Positions 45,086 through 54,552 of a DNA stretch of 64,000 nucleotides are shown here, in pieces (within the stretch, counting starts at the first letter, position 1; every line of letters begins with the position of its first letter). The position numbers and the translations under genes were made by a program. This DNA comes from Martelella alba (lineage in GTDB: Bacteria > Pseudomonadota > Gammaproteobacteria > Enterobacterales > Enterobacteriaceae), in the NCBI RefSeq assembly GCF_005217455.1, contig NZ_SZPQ01000011.1:114472-178471 (forward strand), given 5' to 3'. Under the pieces are notes generated by a model. The model did no database searches. It had not been told where the DNA came from and worked only from the letters and a program-made list of their open reading frames with translations.

Positions 45086-46249
45086 TTATGCCGATAGCCT
45101 GGAGAGGATCCGCGACAGGTCATTCCAGAGATCCTGTTCCTCCTCCAGGCCGATATTGACCCGCAAGATGATGTCCTCGGGGCGAAATCGCTGCGAACCC
45201 ACCTCATTGGCGACGACCATCGGCGCCAGCAGGCTGTGGGTTCCGCCCCAGGATGCGCCTATCGCGAAAACCCCAAGCCCCTTTAGGGCGCCATCGAGGC
45301 GTTCCGGCGAAACATCCCGCAAGACCACGCTAAATACGCCGCTGCCGCCGGAAAAATCCCGTTGCCACAGTTCATGGCCGCAGGCGCCGGCCAGGGCGGG
45401 ATTGAGTACCTCGAAAGCGGGATAATGCCGTCGTATCCTTTCCGACAGTCGTTGGGCGGTTTCCCCCGAATGCCGAACCCGTAACGGCAGGGTTTCGATG
45501 CCCCGCAACGCCAGAGCGCAATCGTCCGGCGAAACCGCGTACCCCAACATGCCGATGGTTTTTTTCAAGGATACATACAAATCGTCGCTGTCGGTGGTCA
45601 CCGTGCCCATCAGCAGATCGGAATGACCGCCGATGTATTTCGTCACGGCCTCCACCACGAAATCCACCCCGTGCTCGATGGGCCGAAACAGTAACGGCGT
45701 GGCCCAGGTATTGTCGCAGCCGACCAGGATCCCGCGCTGATGCGCCAGGGAGACAATGGCCGGGATGTCCTGGATTTCCAGCGTGGACGAACCGGGCGAC
45801 TCCGTCCAGATAAGCCGGGTCCGGTCGGTAATTTTGGTTGCCAGTGCCTCGGTTTGAACAGGATCGTAGCGATCGAACGTCAGGTTCATCATCACGGCCA
45901 GTTGAGCGCAAAGGGTCTTGACCGGCGGATAGACACTGTCGGGCAACAGGATATGATCCCCGCTTTTCAGCAGGCTAAGGATAACCGCGGCGATGGCCGC
46001 CTGGCCCGAGGGCAGCGCCACGGTGTGGGCGCCTCCGTGCAGCAGGGAGATCTGTCGTTCGAAAACCCGGGTGGTGGGCGTCCCGTTCATACCGTAGGAA
46101 TAACCGTCTGGCCCCCGGTCTTTGCGCTGGTAATATTCGCTGGCGCTATCGAAAACAATGGTCGACGCTCGATATGTGGGCACTGAAAGCGAACGAAATC
46201 CGTCCAGAGGCGGTTCGGGGTGATGTACGCAGCGGGTGGTCTGATGCAT
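45086..46249 (-). CDS. Cystathionine beta-lyase-like PLP C-S lyase
   Basis: Cys/Met-metabolism PLP enzyme (fold type I) of 387 residues. The phosphate-binding YSYGMNGTPTTRVFE is near residue 50, and the PLP lysine lies in EAVTKYIGGHSDLLMG near residue 200. The family includes cystathionine beta-lyase, gamma-synthase and methionine gamma-lyase; the overall pattern is nearest to MetC-type beta-lyases. The ATG at 46249 has AGGA seven bases upstream and fits the family N-terminus (TRCVHHP). It is preceded by a 21-bp near-palindrome that recurs on the other side of the adjacent IclR gene, so it is likely part of that regulon, acting on an imported sulfur amino acid or conjugate. This is probably not housekeeping MetC. 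Confidence 0.87.
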   Translation of the reverse strand: MHQTTRCVHHPEPPLDGFRSLSVPTYRASTIVFDSASEYYQRKDRGPDGYSYGMNGTPTTRVFERQISLLHGGAHTVALPSGQAAIAAVILSLLKSGDHILLPDSVYPPVKTLCAQLAVMMNLTFDRYDPVQTEALATKITDRTRLIWTESPGSSTLEIQDIPAIVSLAHQRGILVGCDNTWATPLLFRPIEHGVDFVVEAVTKYIGGHSDLLMGTVTTDSDDLYVSLKKTIGMLGYAVSPDDCALALRGIETLPLRVRHSGETAQRLSERIRRHYPAFEVLNPALAGACGHELWQRDFSGGSGVFSVVLRDVSPERLDGALKGLGVFAIGASWGGTHSLLAPMVVANEVGSQRFRPEDIILRVNIGLEEEQDLWNDLSRILSRLSA

Positions 46250-46291
46250 GGCGGGATCCTGGTTGATGATGGGGATACAGTGTGTTCTCAT

Positions 46292-46312
46292 AATAGGAAC
46301 ATTGTTTCTATT
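46292..46312. promoter_or_regulatory. Putative IclR operator upstream of the C-S lyase gene
   Basis: A 21-bp near-palindrome beginning AATAGGAACATT and ending GTTTCTATT. It matches the element at 47267-47287 at 16 of 21 positions. It lies 43 bp before the lyase ATG. The core GAACATTGTTTC also resembles KdgR-type (IclR family) boxes. Confidence 0.6.
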
Positions 46313-46397
46313 TATCGAAAAAACCTGTGCCTGTCAAGGGAAGGCACCGTGCAAGGCGCCCGCGGCAAGGGGGGAGAATGGGCGGGGTAAGGCGGAA

Positions 46398-47159
46398 TCA
46401 CCGTCCCGGATAGCCGAGATTTTTTGAAATGGTCAGCGCGGAACCCGCCACGATAAAGGCGACTTTCTCGATGGTCAGTTCCGGCGCGAATTGGCGGGCA
46501 TAGGCCACGCTGATGGCGGCGACCACGTTGCCGGCGGCGTCTTTGACGGGCGCGCCAATGGAAACGATACCCTCGATATTTTCATTTTCCACCACGGCGT
46601 AACCCTGCTGGCGGATGGCCGGCAAATGGGACAGGATGGCGGCCGGATCGGTAATGGTCGAGGGGGATTTCCGCTCAAGCGGTCCGCAGCCCAGCATGGA
46701 GCGCGCCCTTTCCTCGGGCAGCGATGCCAGGAGCACTTTCCCCATGGCGGTGGTATGCAGGTAGGTCAGCTCGCCGGGCTGCCGTAGCAATACAATCGGA
46801 CCATGGCTTTTCACCGACAAGAGATACACCGCGCGATTATTCTGCAAGGTGCCCAGATAACCATTGAGGGAATAATCCCGCGCGATGGCGTTCAATTCCT
46901 GGTCAGCCGCCATCAAGAGGTTATCCGTGCGCGCCAGGGAAGAACCGAGGCTCAGTGTCGTGTAGCCGATGCTGTAACGGCGGGTTGCCTCGTCCTGTTT
47001 CAGATAATTGCGTTCCGTCAGGGTTTTCACGAACCGCTGTACAATCGTCGGACTTAAATCCAACTGTCTGGCGATTTCCCGAACGCCCAATGGCTGCGTC
47101 GACGCGTTTACAAGCTCAAGAATGGCCAGGCCCCTCTCCAGCGATTGACTTCCCGACAT
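46398..47159 (-). CDS. IclR-family transcriptional regulator
   Basis: A 253-residue IclR regulator. The N-terminal helix-turn-helix (SLERGLAILELVNASTQPLG, IARQLDLSPTIVQRFVKTLT) is followed by the effector domain (LNGYLGTLQNNRAVYLLSVK, TYLHTTAMGKVLLASLPEER, GYAVVENENIEGIVSIGAPV). GGAG lies six bases before the ATG. It sits between a C-S lyase gene on the same strand and a divergent ABC transporter/M24 peptidase operon; both promoters contain the same 21-bp element, so it likely governs both. The ligand is unknown. Confidence 0.92.
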   Translation of the reverse strand: MSGSQSLERGLAILELVNASTQPLGVREIARQLDLSPTIVQRFVKTLTERNYLKQDEATRRYSIGYTTLSLGSSLARTDNLLMAADQELNAIARDYSLNGYLGTLQNNRAVYLLSVKSHGPIVLLRQPGELTYLHTTAMGKVLLASLPEERARSMLGCGPLERKSPSTITDPAAILSHLPAIRQQGYAVVENENIEGIVSIGAPVKDAAGNVVAAISVAYARQFAPELTIEKVAFIVAGSALTISKNLGYPGR

Positions 47160-47266
47160 AACTGTCTCCTGCGTGAACCGGCAAATCCTATCAAATCTTG
47201 CCGGTTAATAAAGCGGTTTTAACTTGACCGATATTTGTCCTATTGCTATGGTAACACTGAACCTAT

Positions 47267-47287
47267 AATCGGTACAATGTTTCGCTT
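47267..47287. promoter_or_regulatory. Putative IclR operator in the IclR-transporter divergent region
   Basis: A 21-bp element beginning AATCGGTACAAT and ending GTTTCGCTT, 16 of 21 identical to the site at 46292-46312. It lies 108 bp upstream of the regulator gene and 63 bp upstream of the solute-binding protein gene, well placed to control both. Confidence 0.6.
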
Positions 47288-47349
47288 ATGACCGCGCGAC
47301 ATTCACTACCCTCTCCGGTTTTTCCACGCCGGCACTGACACAGGAATAC

Positions 47350-48132
47350 ATGATGATGAAAACTCGCGGTGGGTCTTTACTCCGTATTATCGCTCTCGCC
47401 GGAATCTCCTGGCTGGCGGCCGGTTATGGCGTCGCCCGCGCTGAAAGCGCGCCGCCGGCGGATCATATTGAAGCAGGCATATTGATTGAAAGCGCGCCGC
47501 CGTTCGTGTTCAAGGAAAACGGCCAATTCAAAGGAATAACTTATGATATTCTCAAAACCATCGCCGCGCGGCGGCATTTTCGCATTGCCCAAGACCCCAT
47601 GGGCTTTGATGCCATGATTCCCGCCATGCAATCATCGCAAATCGATGTCGCGGTTGCGGGCTTTTTCGTCACCCCGGAACGGAAAAAAATCATTGATTTT
47701 TCAACGCCCTTCTTTCAGGAAGGCAGTGTATTGGTCGTGCCGGTCAACAGCCCGATCAAACGCTATGCCGACCTTGAAGGCAAGGTCGTGGTGACCCAGC
47801 AAGGATCGGCGGCGCTGAACGTCCTCAATAAACTGGCGCCGCAATACCATATCACGGTGAAAGCCCTGGCCGACCAGGCCAATATTCTGCTTACCCTTCA
47901 GTCCGGCAATGCGGACGCCGCGTTTTATGATTCGGCCATCATCGAATATCTCATCGCCAAGCAGGGCAAGCATCCGTCGCTCAGAACCGTGGGCGACGTC
48001 CGGGATCCCACCGATATCGCTTTTGCTTTGCCCAAAGGCAGTAAATGGACGCCGCTGCTCAGCGATGAAATCACGGCGATGAAAAAATCCGGCGAATTGA
48101 AAACCATTATTGGTCGTTATATTAAAGATTGA
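47350..48132 (+). CDS. Amino acid ABC transporter periplasmic substrate-binding protein
   Basis: Family 3 solute-binding protein of 260 residues with a cleavable signal peptide (RIIALAGISWLAAGYGVARA, cleavage after ARA near residue 27). Core motifs are EAGILIESAPPFVFKENGQF, YDILKTIAARRHFRIAQDP, IDVAVAGFFVTPERKKIIDF and SGNADAAFYDSAIIEYLIAK. Three ATG codons stand in a row at the start; AGGA precedes the first. First gene of a transporter-peptidase operon divergent from an IclR gene. The ligand is unknown; a sulfur-containing or cyclic amino acid would suit the neighbours. Confidence 0.92.
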   Translation: MMMKTRGGSLLRIIALAGISWLAAGYGVARAESAPPADHIEAGILIESAPPFVFKENGQFKGITYDILKTIAARRHFRIAQDPMGFDAMIPAMQSSQIDVAVAGFFVTPERKKIIDFSTPFFQEGSVLVVPVNSPIKRYADLEGKVVVTQQGSAALNVLNKLAPQYHITVKALADQANILLTLQSGNADAAFYDSAIIEYLIAKQGKHPSLRTVGDVRDPTDIAFALPKGSKWTPLLSDEITAMKKSGELKTIIGRYIKD

Positions 48133-48205
48133 TGGCGCCAATGCGGGCGACCTCAGGCGTCGTCCCGTGCGACAGGCTCTTGTTTTAGGCGAGGAATAAA
48201 CCAGT

Positions 48206-48847
48206 ATGTCAATAATATTGAGCTATTTGCCCCTGCTATTGGCCGGCGCCGGGTATACCCTGATCATTACTCTGGTTGCCATGGTCTTCGGCTCAGCCAT
48301 CGGCATGCTGGTGGCATTGATGCAAATATCCGCCTTTCGGGCGCTCCAGGTTATTGCGAAAACCTATAATAGTCTGTTTCGCGGGCTGCCGTTGCTTATT
48401 CAAATTTTATATATTTATTTCGGCCTGCCCTTGTTGACCGGCATCCGGATCCCCGCGCTGGTGGCGGGCGCCGTCGCCATGACGCTGTATACCGGGGCGT
48501 TTATGGCGGCGATATTCAGGGCGGGAATCGAATCCGTGGACCGGGGGCAGCTTGAAGCGGGACGCACTATCGGCTTCTCCCATTGGCAAGCCATGCGGCT
48601 GATTGTCTTTCCCCAGGCCTTTTGGCGGATGATTCCGGCCGTCGCCAATCAATTCAGTATTACCCTGAAAGACACGTCTTTGCTCTCGGTTATCGGCGTC
48701 GCCGAACTCACCATGCGGGGGCAAAGTATTTATTCAGCCAATTTCGATACGATACGTGTTTTAAGCATGGTCGGCATTATCTATTTCATTATCTTCTTTA
48801 TAGCCGAACGCTTTTCCTTTTATCTGGAAAAAAGGTTTTCTCAATGA
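48206..48847 (+). CDS. Amino acid ABC transporter permease
   Basis: A 213-residue HisM-type permease with about five helices, carrying [20 protein letters not shown] and the ATPase-contact loop [26 protein letters not shown] lies upstream of the ATG. The stop overlaps the ATPase start by four bases. It is the only permease gene of this operon, so the channel would be a homodimer, unlike the importer near 30 kb. Confidence 0.92.
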   Translation: MSIILSYLPLLLAGAGYTLIITLVAMVFGSAIGMLVALMQISAFRALQVIAKTYNSLFRGLPLLIQILYIYFGLPLLTGIRIPALVAGAVAMTLYTGAFMAAIFRAGIESVDRGQLEAGRTIGFSHWQAMRLIVFPQAFWRMIPAVANQFSITLKDTSLLSVIGVAELTMRGQSIYSANFDTIRVLSMVGIIYFIIFFIAERFSFYLEKRFSQ

Positions 48848-49566
48848 TCGCGGTACGCGGATTACAAAAATACTTCGGTGCCCAGCATGTCTTGAAGGCA
48901 GTGGACTTCGCGGTGCGCGAGCGGGAGGTGATCTCGGTTATCGGGCCGTCCGGGTCCGGCAAATCCACCCTGCTGCGCTGCCTTAATCGCCTGGAAGAAC
49001 CGGATGGCGGCGAAATTTTCATCGACGGCGAGGATATCCTCGCCGCCGGTTTCGATATCGATGGCCTGCGGCAACGTATGGGCATGGTCTTCCAGCATTT
49101 CAATCTCTTTCCGCATATGTCGGTTATCGACAACATCATGCTCGGTCCGGTACGCCTGAAAAAAACGCCCCTGACGACCGCTCGCGCCGAAGCGCTGGCG
49201 CTGCTGGCCAAAGTCGGGTTGGCGGACAAAGCCTCCGCCATGCCGGCCTACCTGTCCGGGGGACAAAAACAGCGGGTGGCCATCGCGCGGGCGTTGGCGA
49301 TGGCGCCGGAGGTGATGTTGTTCGACGAGCCCACCTCGGCCCTTGACCCGGAAATGGTCAGGGAGGTGCTGGATGTCATGCGTTCCCTGGCGCGCGAGGG
49401 CATGACCATGGTCGTGGTGACGCATGAAATGAACTTCGCCCGTGAAGTCAGCGATCGCATCGTGTTTATGGCCGACGGACGGATCATTGAGGAAAAAACA
49501 CCGGCGGCCTTTTTCGGCCAGGCCAGCCATCCCCGCGTAATGGAGTTTCTATCCAAAGTGCTTTAA
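48844..49566 (+). CDS. Amino acid ABC transporter ATP-binding protein
   Basis: A 240-residue GlnQ-type ATPase: Walker [14 protein letters not shown]-loop [11 protein letters not shown], signature [15 protein letters not shown], Walker [15 protein letters not shown] and H-loop [10 protein letters not shown]. The ATG at 48844 overlaps the permease stop (ATGA). Longer in-frame extensions upstream lie inside the permease gene and are not ATPase-like. The M24 peptidase gene follows after 21 bp. Confidence 0.95.
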   Translation: MIAVRGLQKYFGAQHVLKAVDFAVREREVISVIGPSGSGKSTLLRCLNRLEEPDGGEIFIDGEDILAAGFDIDGLRQRMGMVFQHFNLFPHMSVIDNIMLGPVRLKKTPLTTARAEALALLAKVGLADKASAMPAYLSGGQKQRVAIARALAMAPEVMLFDEPTSALDPEMVREVLDVMRSLAREGMTMVVVTHEMNFAREVSDRIVFMADGRIIEEKTPAAFFGQASHPRVMEFLSKVL

Positions 49567-49587
49567 CGACATCAATAAGGATACGTC

Positions 49588-50766
49588 ATGGTATTTAAAC
49601 CCGTTCCCGTCTCATTGGCCCAACTGGCCCGGGATCGCGCCCAGCGCCTCAAACAGTGTCTGATAGAATCCGGCCATGATGCTCTGATCGTCAGCAGCGT
49701 GGAAAGCATGCATTATGCCACCGGTTATGACAGTATGCCGGCGCGCCTGAAGAAGACCTATGCGTTCGCGGCGGTGCTCACCGCGGATGAGTGCCGGCTG
49801 ATTGTGCCGAGCGCCGATTTCGCGCCGGCCATTGATGCGGGCATCCCGCCGGAAAATATCACGCCTTTCGGAACATTCTTTTTCAGCGGCGACAGTCCGT
49901 CAAATACCTTACGCGTCCGTCATGGGGATTTCGATGGCGCGCTACGCGAAGTGCTGGCGTCGGTTAAGGCCCGGCGGGCGTTGGTGGAATGGCAAGGTAT
50001 ACCCCCCTCATCGGCAAATACGTTATCGGCCTGGTGTGATCATCTCACCGATGCGGGCCTGTGGCTGTTACAGGCCCGCAGCCGGAAATTGCCCGCTGAA
50101 CTGACCTTGCTGCGCGCCGTGTCGGTGCTGACCGAACAGGCGATTGAAGCCGGCATCGCGGCCGCCGCGGTGGGGATGACCGATAAGGAGGTCAGCAATG
50201 TCGTGGCCGCCGCCATGTCCGCCGCCGGCGGACTGCCCGATAACGTCACGGTGGCCGGCGGCCCGAGAAGCGCCCTGGCCGATGTTTTCAGTACCGAACG
50301 TCCCCTGGCGCGGGGAGATTTACTGCGGTTCGATATCGGCTGTACTTATTATGGCTATCGTTCGGACATGGCGCGTACGGCGGTGATGGGCGAGCCGACG
50401 CCCTTGCAGCAATTCCGTTACGACGCCCTACTGACCGGCTGGGACGTGGCGACGGGGCTGGCGAAGCCCGGCGCGGTGGCGGGGGCGATCTTTGCCCAGA
50501 CCGTCGCGGCGGTGGAAGCCGCCGGGTTAAAGCCCTTTCGCCGCCAGCATGTCGGTCACGCCATTGGTTTGCTTGGTTACGAATGGCCGGTTATCGTTCC
50601 AGGCAATGACGCCGTATTGCAGGCCGGCCAGACCTTCTGCCTGGAAACGCCCTATTACGAACCGGGATGGGGCGGGATGATGGTGGAGGATACCGGGGTG
50701 ATCACTGAAGCGGGTTTTGACTCCTTTACCACGATAGATCGCGGTTTGCGCGTGATCCCCGTGTAA
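49588..50766 (+). CDS. M24-family metallopeptidase (Xaa-Pro peptidase / ectoine hydrolase-like)
   Basis: A 392-residue pita-bread-fold enzyme. The N-terminal creatinase-like domain (residues 1-155) is followed by the catalytic domain. Metal ligands are visible: two Asp in LRFDIGCTYYGYRSDMAR, His in HVGHAIGLLGYEW, Glu in FCLETPYYEPGW and Glu in MMVEDTGVI. Members include prolidase, aminopeptidase P, creatinase and ectoine hydrolase DoeA. AAGGA precedes the ATG. As the last gene of an amino acid ABC operon it probably hydrolyses the imported compound; a C-S lyase in the same predicted regulon suggests an N-acyl or prolyl-like sulfur amino acid, which is inference. Confidence 0.87.
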   Translation: MVFKPVPVSLAQLARDRAQRLKQCLIESGHDALIVSSVESMHYATGYDSMPARLKKTYAFAAVLTADECRLIVPSADFAPAIDAGIPPENITPFGTFFFSGDSPSNTLRVRHGDFDGALREVLASVKARRALVEWQGIPPSSANTLSAWCDHLTDAGLWLLQARSRKLPAELTLLRAVSVLTEQAIEAGIAAAAVGMTDKEVSNVVAAAMSAAGGLPDNVTVAGGPRSALADVFSTERPLARGDLLRFDIGCTYYGYRSDMARTAVMGEPTPLQQFRYDALLTGWDVATGLAKPGAVAGAIFAQTVAAVEAAGLKPFRRQHVGHAIGLLGYEWPVIVPGNDAVLQAGQTFCLETPYYEPGWGGMMVEDTGVITEAGFDSFTTIDRGLRVIPV

Positions 50767-50843
50767 AACATCACAAGCGTTTCATCCGCCGGATACCGGC
50801 GCGGGGCCTGGGCGCGGACCGGCGCCCGCCGGCCGGACGCCCG

Positions 50844-51635
50844 CTAACGCCGCAGAAAAATTTGCGGCACGCCGCTTTCGCCATGCGGCTGAACCTGTAG
50901 ATCGGCCCGATACCACTGTTGCAGCCTCGCCTGGGTCAGGATATCTTCCGGCGCGCCGCCGGCCACCAGTTCGCCCTGATGCAGCAGCAGGACCCGATCA
51001 GACCAAAGGGATGCCAGATTGAGATCGTGCAGTACGCAACAGATGGCAATATGGCCGGCGCCGGTCAACTGTTTCAACAAGCGCAGCATATGCTGCTGAT
51101 GGTATAAATCCAGCGCCGAAGTGGGCTCATCGAGAAACAGCCATCCCTGCGGGCCCTGTTCCCGCCACAACTGCGCAAGGGCCTGCGCCATCCGCACCCG
51201 CTGCTGCTCGCCGCCGGATAACGCGCGAAATTCCCGCTTGGCCAGCGGCAGGCAACCGGTAAGCCCCATGACGCTATCCACTATACCGGCGGTGGTTTGC
51301 GACGACCAGGGCGCGCGGGCCATGGCCACCACTTCGGCGGCGCTGAAGGGAAACGACAGGGTATTTTGCTGGCGCATCACCGCGCGTTCACGCGCCAGGG
51401 CGGCGGCCGGCCAATCGGCCAAGTCGCGGCCCCTCAGGCGGCACCGACCTTCGGCGGGAACGAGATAGCCGGCCAGCAAGCGCAGCAGGGTGGATTTCCC
51501 CGCGCCGTTCGGGCCTATTAGCGACACCAGTTCGCCAGGGGCCAGTCGCAGGGATACGTCACGCAGCAGGGTGCGGCCAGACAGGCGATAACCCAGACCC
51601 TCCGCCGTCAGACAGTCTGATTCACACATCGCCAT
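50844..51635 (-). CDS. hmuV: Hemin ABC transporter ATP-binding protein HmuV
   Basis: A 263-residue FecCD-type importer ATPase. Walker A is GPNGAGKSTLLRLLAG, the signature is LSGGEQQRVRMAQALAQ, Walker B is [17 protein letters not shown], and the H-loop is CCVLHDLNLAS. It matches Yersinia HmuV in length and end sequence. The start overlaps the permease gene by 14 bases; an ATG two codons later is equally possible. Last gene of hmuSTUV. Confidence 0.93.
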   Translation of the reverse strand: MAMCESDCLTAEGLGYRLSGRTLLRDVSLRLAPGELVSLIGPNGAGKSTLLRLLAGYLVPAEGRCRLRGRDLADWPAAALARERAVMRQQNTLSFPFSAAEVVAMARAPWSSQTTAGIVDSVMGLTGCLPLAKREFRALSGGEQQRVRMAQALAQLWREQGPQGWLFLDEPTSALDLYHQQHMLRLLKQLTGAGHIAICCVLHDLNLASLWSDRVLLLHQGELVAGGAPEDILTQARLQQWYRADLQVQPHGESGVPQIFLRR

Positions 51636-52623
51636 CCCGCCTCTCTTTAAGGATAAGCCACATAAACCAGGGACCCCCCAGCAGACTGGTCAGCAATCCG
51701 ACCGGCATCTCCGCCGGCGCCACCAGGGTGCGGGCCACCGAATCCGCCGCCAATAGCAATATCGCGCCGGCCAGGGTCGCCCCCGGCAGTAGCCAACGGT
51801 GATCGGCGCCCAGCCACATCCTCATGACATGCGGGACTACCAATCCGACGAAGCCGATGATACCGCTGACCGCCACGGCGGCGCCCACCAGCAACGCGCT
51901 TAAAATCAGCAAATGACGCTGGGTTCGCCGGACATCCACGCCGAGATAGTGAGCCTCTTCTTCGCCCAACTGTAGCAGATTGAGCCGACCGGCATGGCGT
52001 TGCAGAAGAAAAGCGGCCGGCAATACCAGGGTGGCCACCACGGCGGCCGTCGACCATTGCGCCTGGCCGAGGCTGCCCATGCCCCAAAGCGAAAGCTGGC
52101 GTAACTGACGATCGTTACTGAGCCAGGAAAGCACGCCGGTGGCCGCCCCCGCCAGGGCGTTAATGGCGATACCCACCAGCAGCAGCCGTCCCAGCATGCT
52201 TTCTCCCTTGCGGCAAAGGGCGAAAATCGCCAGCATTACCGCCAGACTGCCGATAAAAGCGGCCAGCATCGGCGAATATAGCGCCAGCAACGGCGGCAGG
52301 GATATCGGCAACACCACCGAGCCGGCCACCGCCAGGGCCGCGCCGCTGCTGACCCCCAGCAAGCCGGGATCCGCCAGGGGATTGCGAAACAGCCCCTGCA
52401 TCACGGCGCCGGACAACGCCAATGCGCCGCCCACCAGGACCGCCAGCAACACCCGCGGCAAGCGGATATTCAGCCAGATACGCCAAATGGCGTCGTGAAA
52501 CGGGGCCTGCCACAGTAACCTCAGCGAAATGGGCATGGCGCCCATGTTGGCCGCCGTCACTGCCGCCGTGGTCAAGAGGGCCAGCAATAGCAGCAGTTTG
52601 GTCGACATCGGCAAAGCCGTCAT
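51622..52623 (-). CDS. hmuU: Hemin ABC transporter permease HmuU
   Basis: A 333-residue FecCD-family permease with about ten helices. Family signatures are RLPRVLLAVLVGGALALSGA, MQGLFRNPLADPGLLGVSSG and GFVGLVVPHVMRMWLGADHR. It overlaps the HmuT gene by four bases and HmuV by 14, so the importer genes are translationally coupled. Confidence 0.94.
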   Translation of the reverse strand: MTALPMSTKLLLLLALLTTAAVTAANMGAMPISLRLLWQAPFHDAIWRIWLNIRLPRVLLAVLVGGALALSGAVMQGLFRNPLADPGLLGVSSGAALAVAGSVVLPISLPPLLALYSPMLAAFIGSLAVMLAIFALCRKGESMLGRLLLVGIAINALAGAATGVLSWLSNDRQLRQLSLWGMGSLGQAQWSTAAVVATLVLPAAFLLQRHAGRLNLLQLGEEEAHYLGVDVRRTQRHLLILSALLVGAAVAVSGIIGFVGLVVPHVMRMWLGADHRWLLPGATLAGAILLLAADSVARTLVAPAEMPVGLLTSLLGGPWFMWLILKERRDGDV

Positions 52624-53435
52624 CGCACGGATTCCGCGCTGCGCCGCAATTGCGCGATGGCCTGGGGCGTGGAGGGGCCGAAGCCCAGCAGTGCCATATC
52701 ATCCACCAACAGCAACCGGTGATGTCGGCCGGCCGGGGTCAGCGCCAGACCGGGCAATTGCCAAACCCGGTCCTCACCGCCCAGGCCGGCGGCGCCGTCC
52801 CGGCTGATGACCACCAAATCGGGCGCGCTGGCGATAACGCCTTCCTGGGATAATGCCTGGTAATGGTTGTATCCGCTCATGGCGTTCTCCAGTCCGGCCG
52901 CCTTGATGGCGGCGTCGGCGGCGGTTTGCCGGCCGGCGGCCATGGCCGACATGCCGCTGTGGCTCAGGATAAACAGCACCTTGACCGGCAGGGGCCTGGA
53001 AGGAATGGCCGCCAGTGCCTGCTTGACCTGCTGTTGCAACGAGCGCCCTTGTTCTGCGGCCCCCAGCGCGTCGGCCACCACGGCGATTTTATGCAAAATG
53101 CCTTCCGGCGAGGTCTCACCCGGTACCGTCACCACCTTTACCCCGTTATTCTCCAACTGTTTTAACACCATGGAGGGTTGCGCCAGTTCGCTGGCCAGCA
53201 CCAATGTCGGCCGCAGTGATAAAATTCCCTCGGTATTGAGTTGGCGGAGATAGCCAATATCAGGCAAGTTCCTGACCCGCGTCGGTTGCAGGCTGGTGCT
53301 GTCCCGCGCCACCACGTTTTGGCCATTGTCCAGATCAAAAACGATTTCGGTGACGTCGCCGCCGATGGTGATGATGCGCGGCTGGGCCAGCAAGGAAAAC
53401 GGCAACGCCAATAAAATCAGCAACCAGCGTTTCAT
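52620..53435 (-). CDS. hmuT: Hemin periplasmic binding protein HmuT
   Basis: A 271-residue class III periplasmic binding protein with a short signal peptide (WLLILLALPFSLLAQPRI). RIITIGGDVTEIVFDLDNG, GYLRQLNTEGILSLRPTLVL and ALSQEGVIASAPDLVVISRD match Yersinia HmuT from memory; a Tyr in IGYLRQL is in the position of the heme ligand of that family. It overlaps hmuS and hmuU by four bases each. Confidence 0.93.
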   Translation of the reverse strand: MKRWLLILLALPFSLLAQPRIITIGGDVTEIVFDLDNGQNVVARDSTSLQPTRVRNLPDIGYLRQLNTEGILSLRPTLVLASELAQPSMVLKQLENNGVKVVTVPGETSPEGILHKIAVVADALGAAEQGRSLQQQVKQALAAIPSRPLPVKVLFILSHSGMSAMAAGRQTAADAAIKAAGLENAMSGYNHYQALSQEGVIASAPDLVVISRDGAAGLGGEDRVWQLPGLALTPAGRHHRLLLVDDMALLGFGPSTPQAIAQLRRSAESVR

Positions 53436-54463
53436 AACGTGACTCCGCCGGCCACCGGCAATGCGTCGATCTGGCTGCGCCAGCGCGTTTGTTCCTGCTC
53501 GCCTTCATTGCGTCGGCCGAACATTTGCAGGATCTGCGTACCGTCGGCGGCAAACAGTTCAAGGCTGGTGACGAAGCCATCGCGGGTGGGTTTGCGGGTG
53601 ACCCAGCTTTCCTCAATGGTGTCCCGCATCACATGTAACGTGAATTCGCGATTGAAAATGTTCAACCAGTTCTCCCAGGGCGTCACTTTTTCGATGATGC
53701 CGGTAAAGATCTGAATGCAGCCGCGGTTTCCGACGAAGATCATGATTTCATTGCCATCGAGACGCGCTTTCTCAAGCAATAATGGCAACGCATCATTGTC
53801 GACCTGGCGGGCCAAATCTTCCGGTACGGCGCGGAAAGCCTGCTGGCGTGTCAGTTGATGGTTTTTTAGCAAACCGGCGAATTGATGTACATCGGTCATC
53901 GCCCGCCATTCCCGCTCCAGTTGCGGCGGGGCCTGAACGTGGGTCGCCGTCAACGGCTGCGCCGAGGGGACGGGGAAGGGATTGGCCGTTTCGGTAAAAG
54001 TGGCGATAAGGTTTTCCCAAGCCGGCAGTTCCGTCCGCTCAGTGGTATAGACTTTGATCACCGCATCGCCTTGGCGGTCGAAAACCTGGATGCTTCGCCG
54101 TTGCATTGTGCCGGCGGTTTCACTCAGGGCGAATGCAAAGCGCCAATGGTCGGTGAACAACCGCAGATCCAGACCGCGCGGATTAAGCGCCAGGCCGCTG
54201 TGTTCCCCTAGCCGCAGATTGCGGAAATAACCGACCTGTTCATGTACCGCGTAACTATTGCGGGTGATGGATTTGATTTCGCCGACAGATTCCAGCGCGT
54301 GGAGCAGCGCGGGCGCATCCATCCGCAAACGGCATGCGTCATGACCGACCCGAAGAGAAGCAAGCTCCGCTTCGCTAACGTGCAGCAACGCAGCTAAATC
54401 ACGGGCGTATTTTTTTGGATGCCGGGTTTTCAGTCGCAAATACATTTCATAATCAGCGTGCAT
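53432..54463 (-). CDS. hmuS: Hemin-degrading/trafficking factor HmuS
   Basis: A 343-residue HmuS/ChuS/HemS protein with two structural repeats, cytosolic; it binds imported heme and in related proteins degrades it to free iron. ARDLAALLHVSEAELASLRV at the N-terminus, KSITRNSYAVHEQVGYFRNL and GNRGCIQIFTGIIEKVTPWE in the second half are typical. First gene of the operon, 89 bp after a Fur box. In Yersinia the receptor gene hmuR precedes hmuS; here it is absent. Confidence 0.94.
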   Translation of the reverse strand: MHADYEMYLRLKTRHPKKYARDLAALLHVSEAELASLRVGHDACRLRMDAPALLHALESVGEIKSITRNSYAVHEQVGYFRNLRLGEHSGLALNPRGLDLRLFTDHWRFAFALSETAGTMQRRSIQVFDRQGDAVIKVYTTERTELPAWENLIATFTETANPFPVPSAQPLTATHVQAPPQLEREWRAMTDVHQFAGLLKNHQLTRQQAFRAVPEDLARQVDNDALPLLLEKARLDGNEIMIFVGNRGCIQIFTGIIEKVTPWENWLNIFNREFTLHVMRDTIEESWVTRKPTRDGFVTSLELFAADGTQILQMFGRRNEGEQEQTRWRSQIDALPVAGGVTL

Positions 54464-54552
54464 TAAAGCGTCCCTCAGGGCATAAGTGATCGATATTGGA
54501 CAGTAATTGTTTGTTAATAAAATGTTTATTGACTTAAGTGTTTTTCAAATAG

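Noticed and set aside
45086..46249. Assignment as housekeeping metC
   Set aside because: The family fits, but the linked IclR gene with shared operators and the lack of any methionine-type regulatory site argue for a pathway-specific lyase, so no gene symbol was given.
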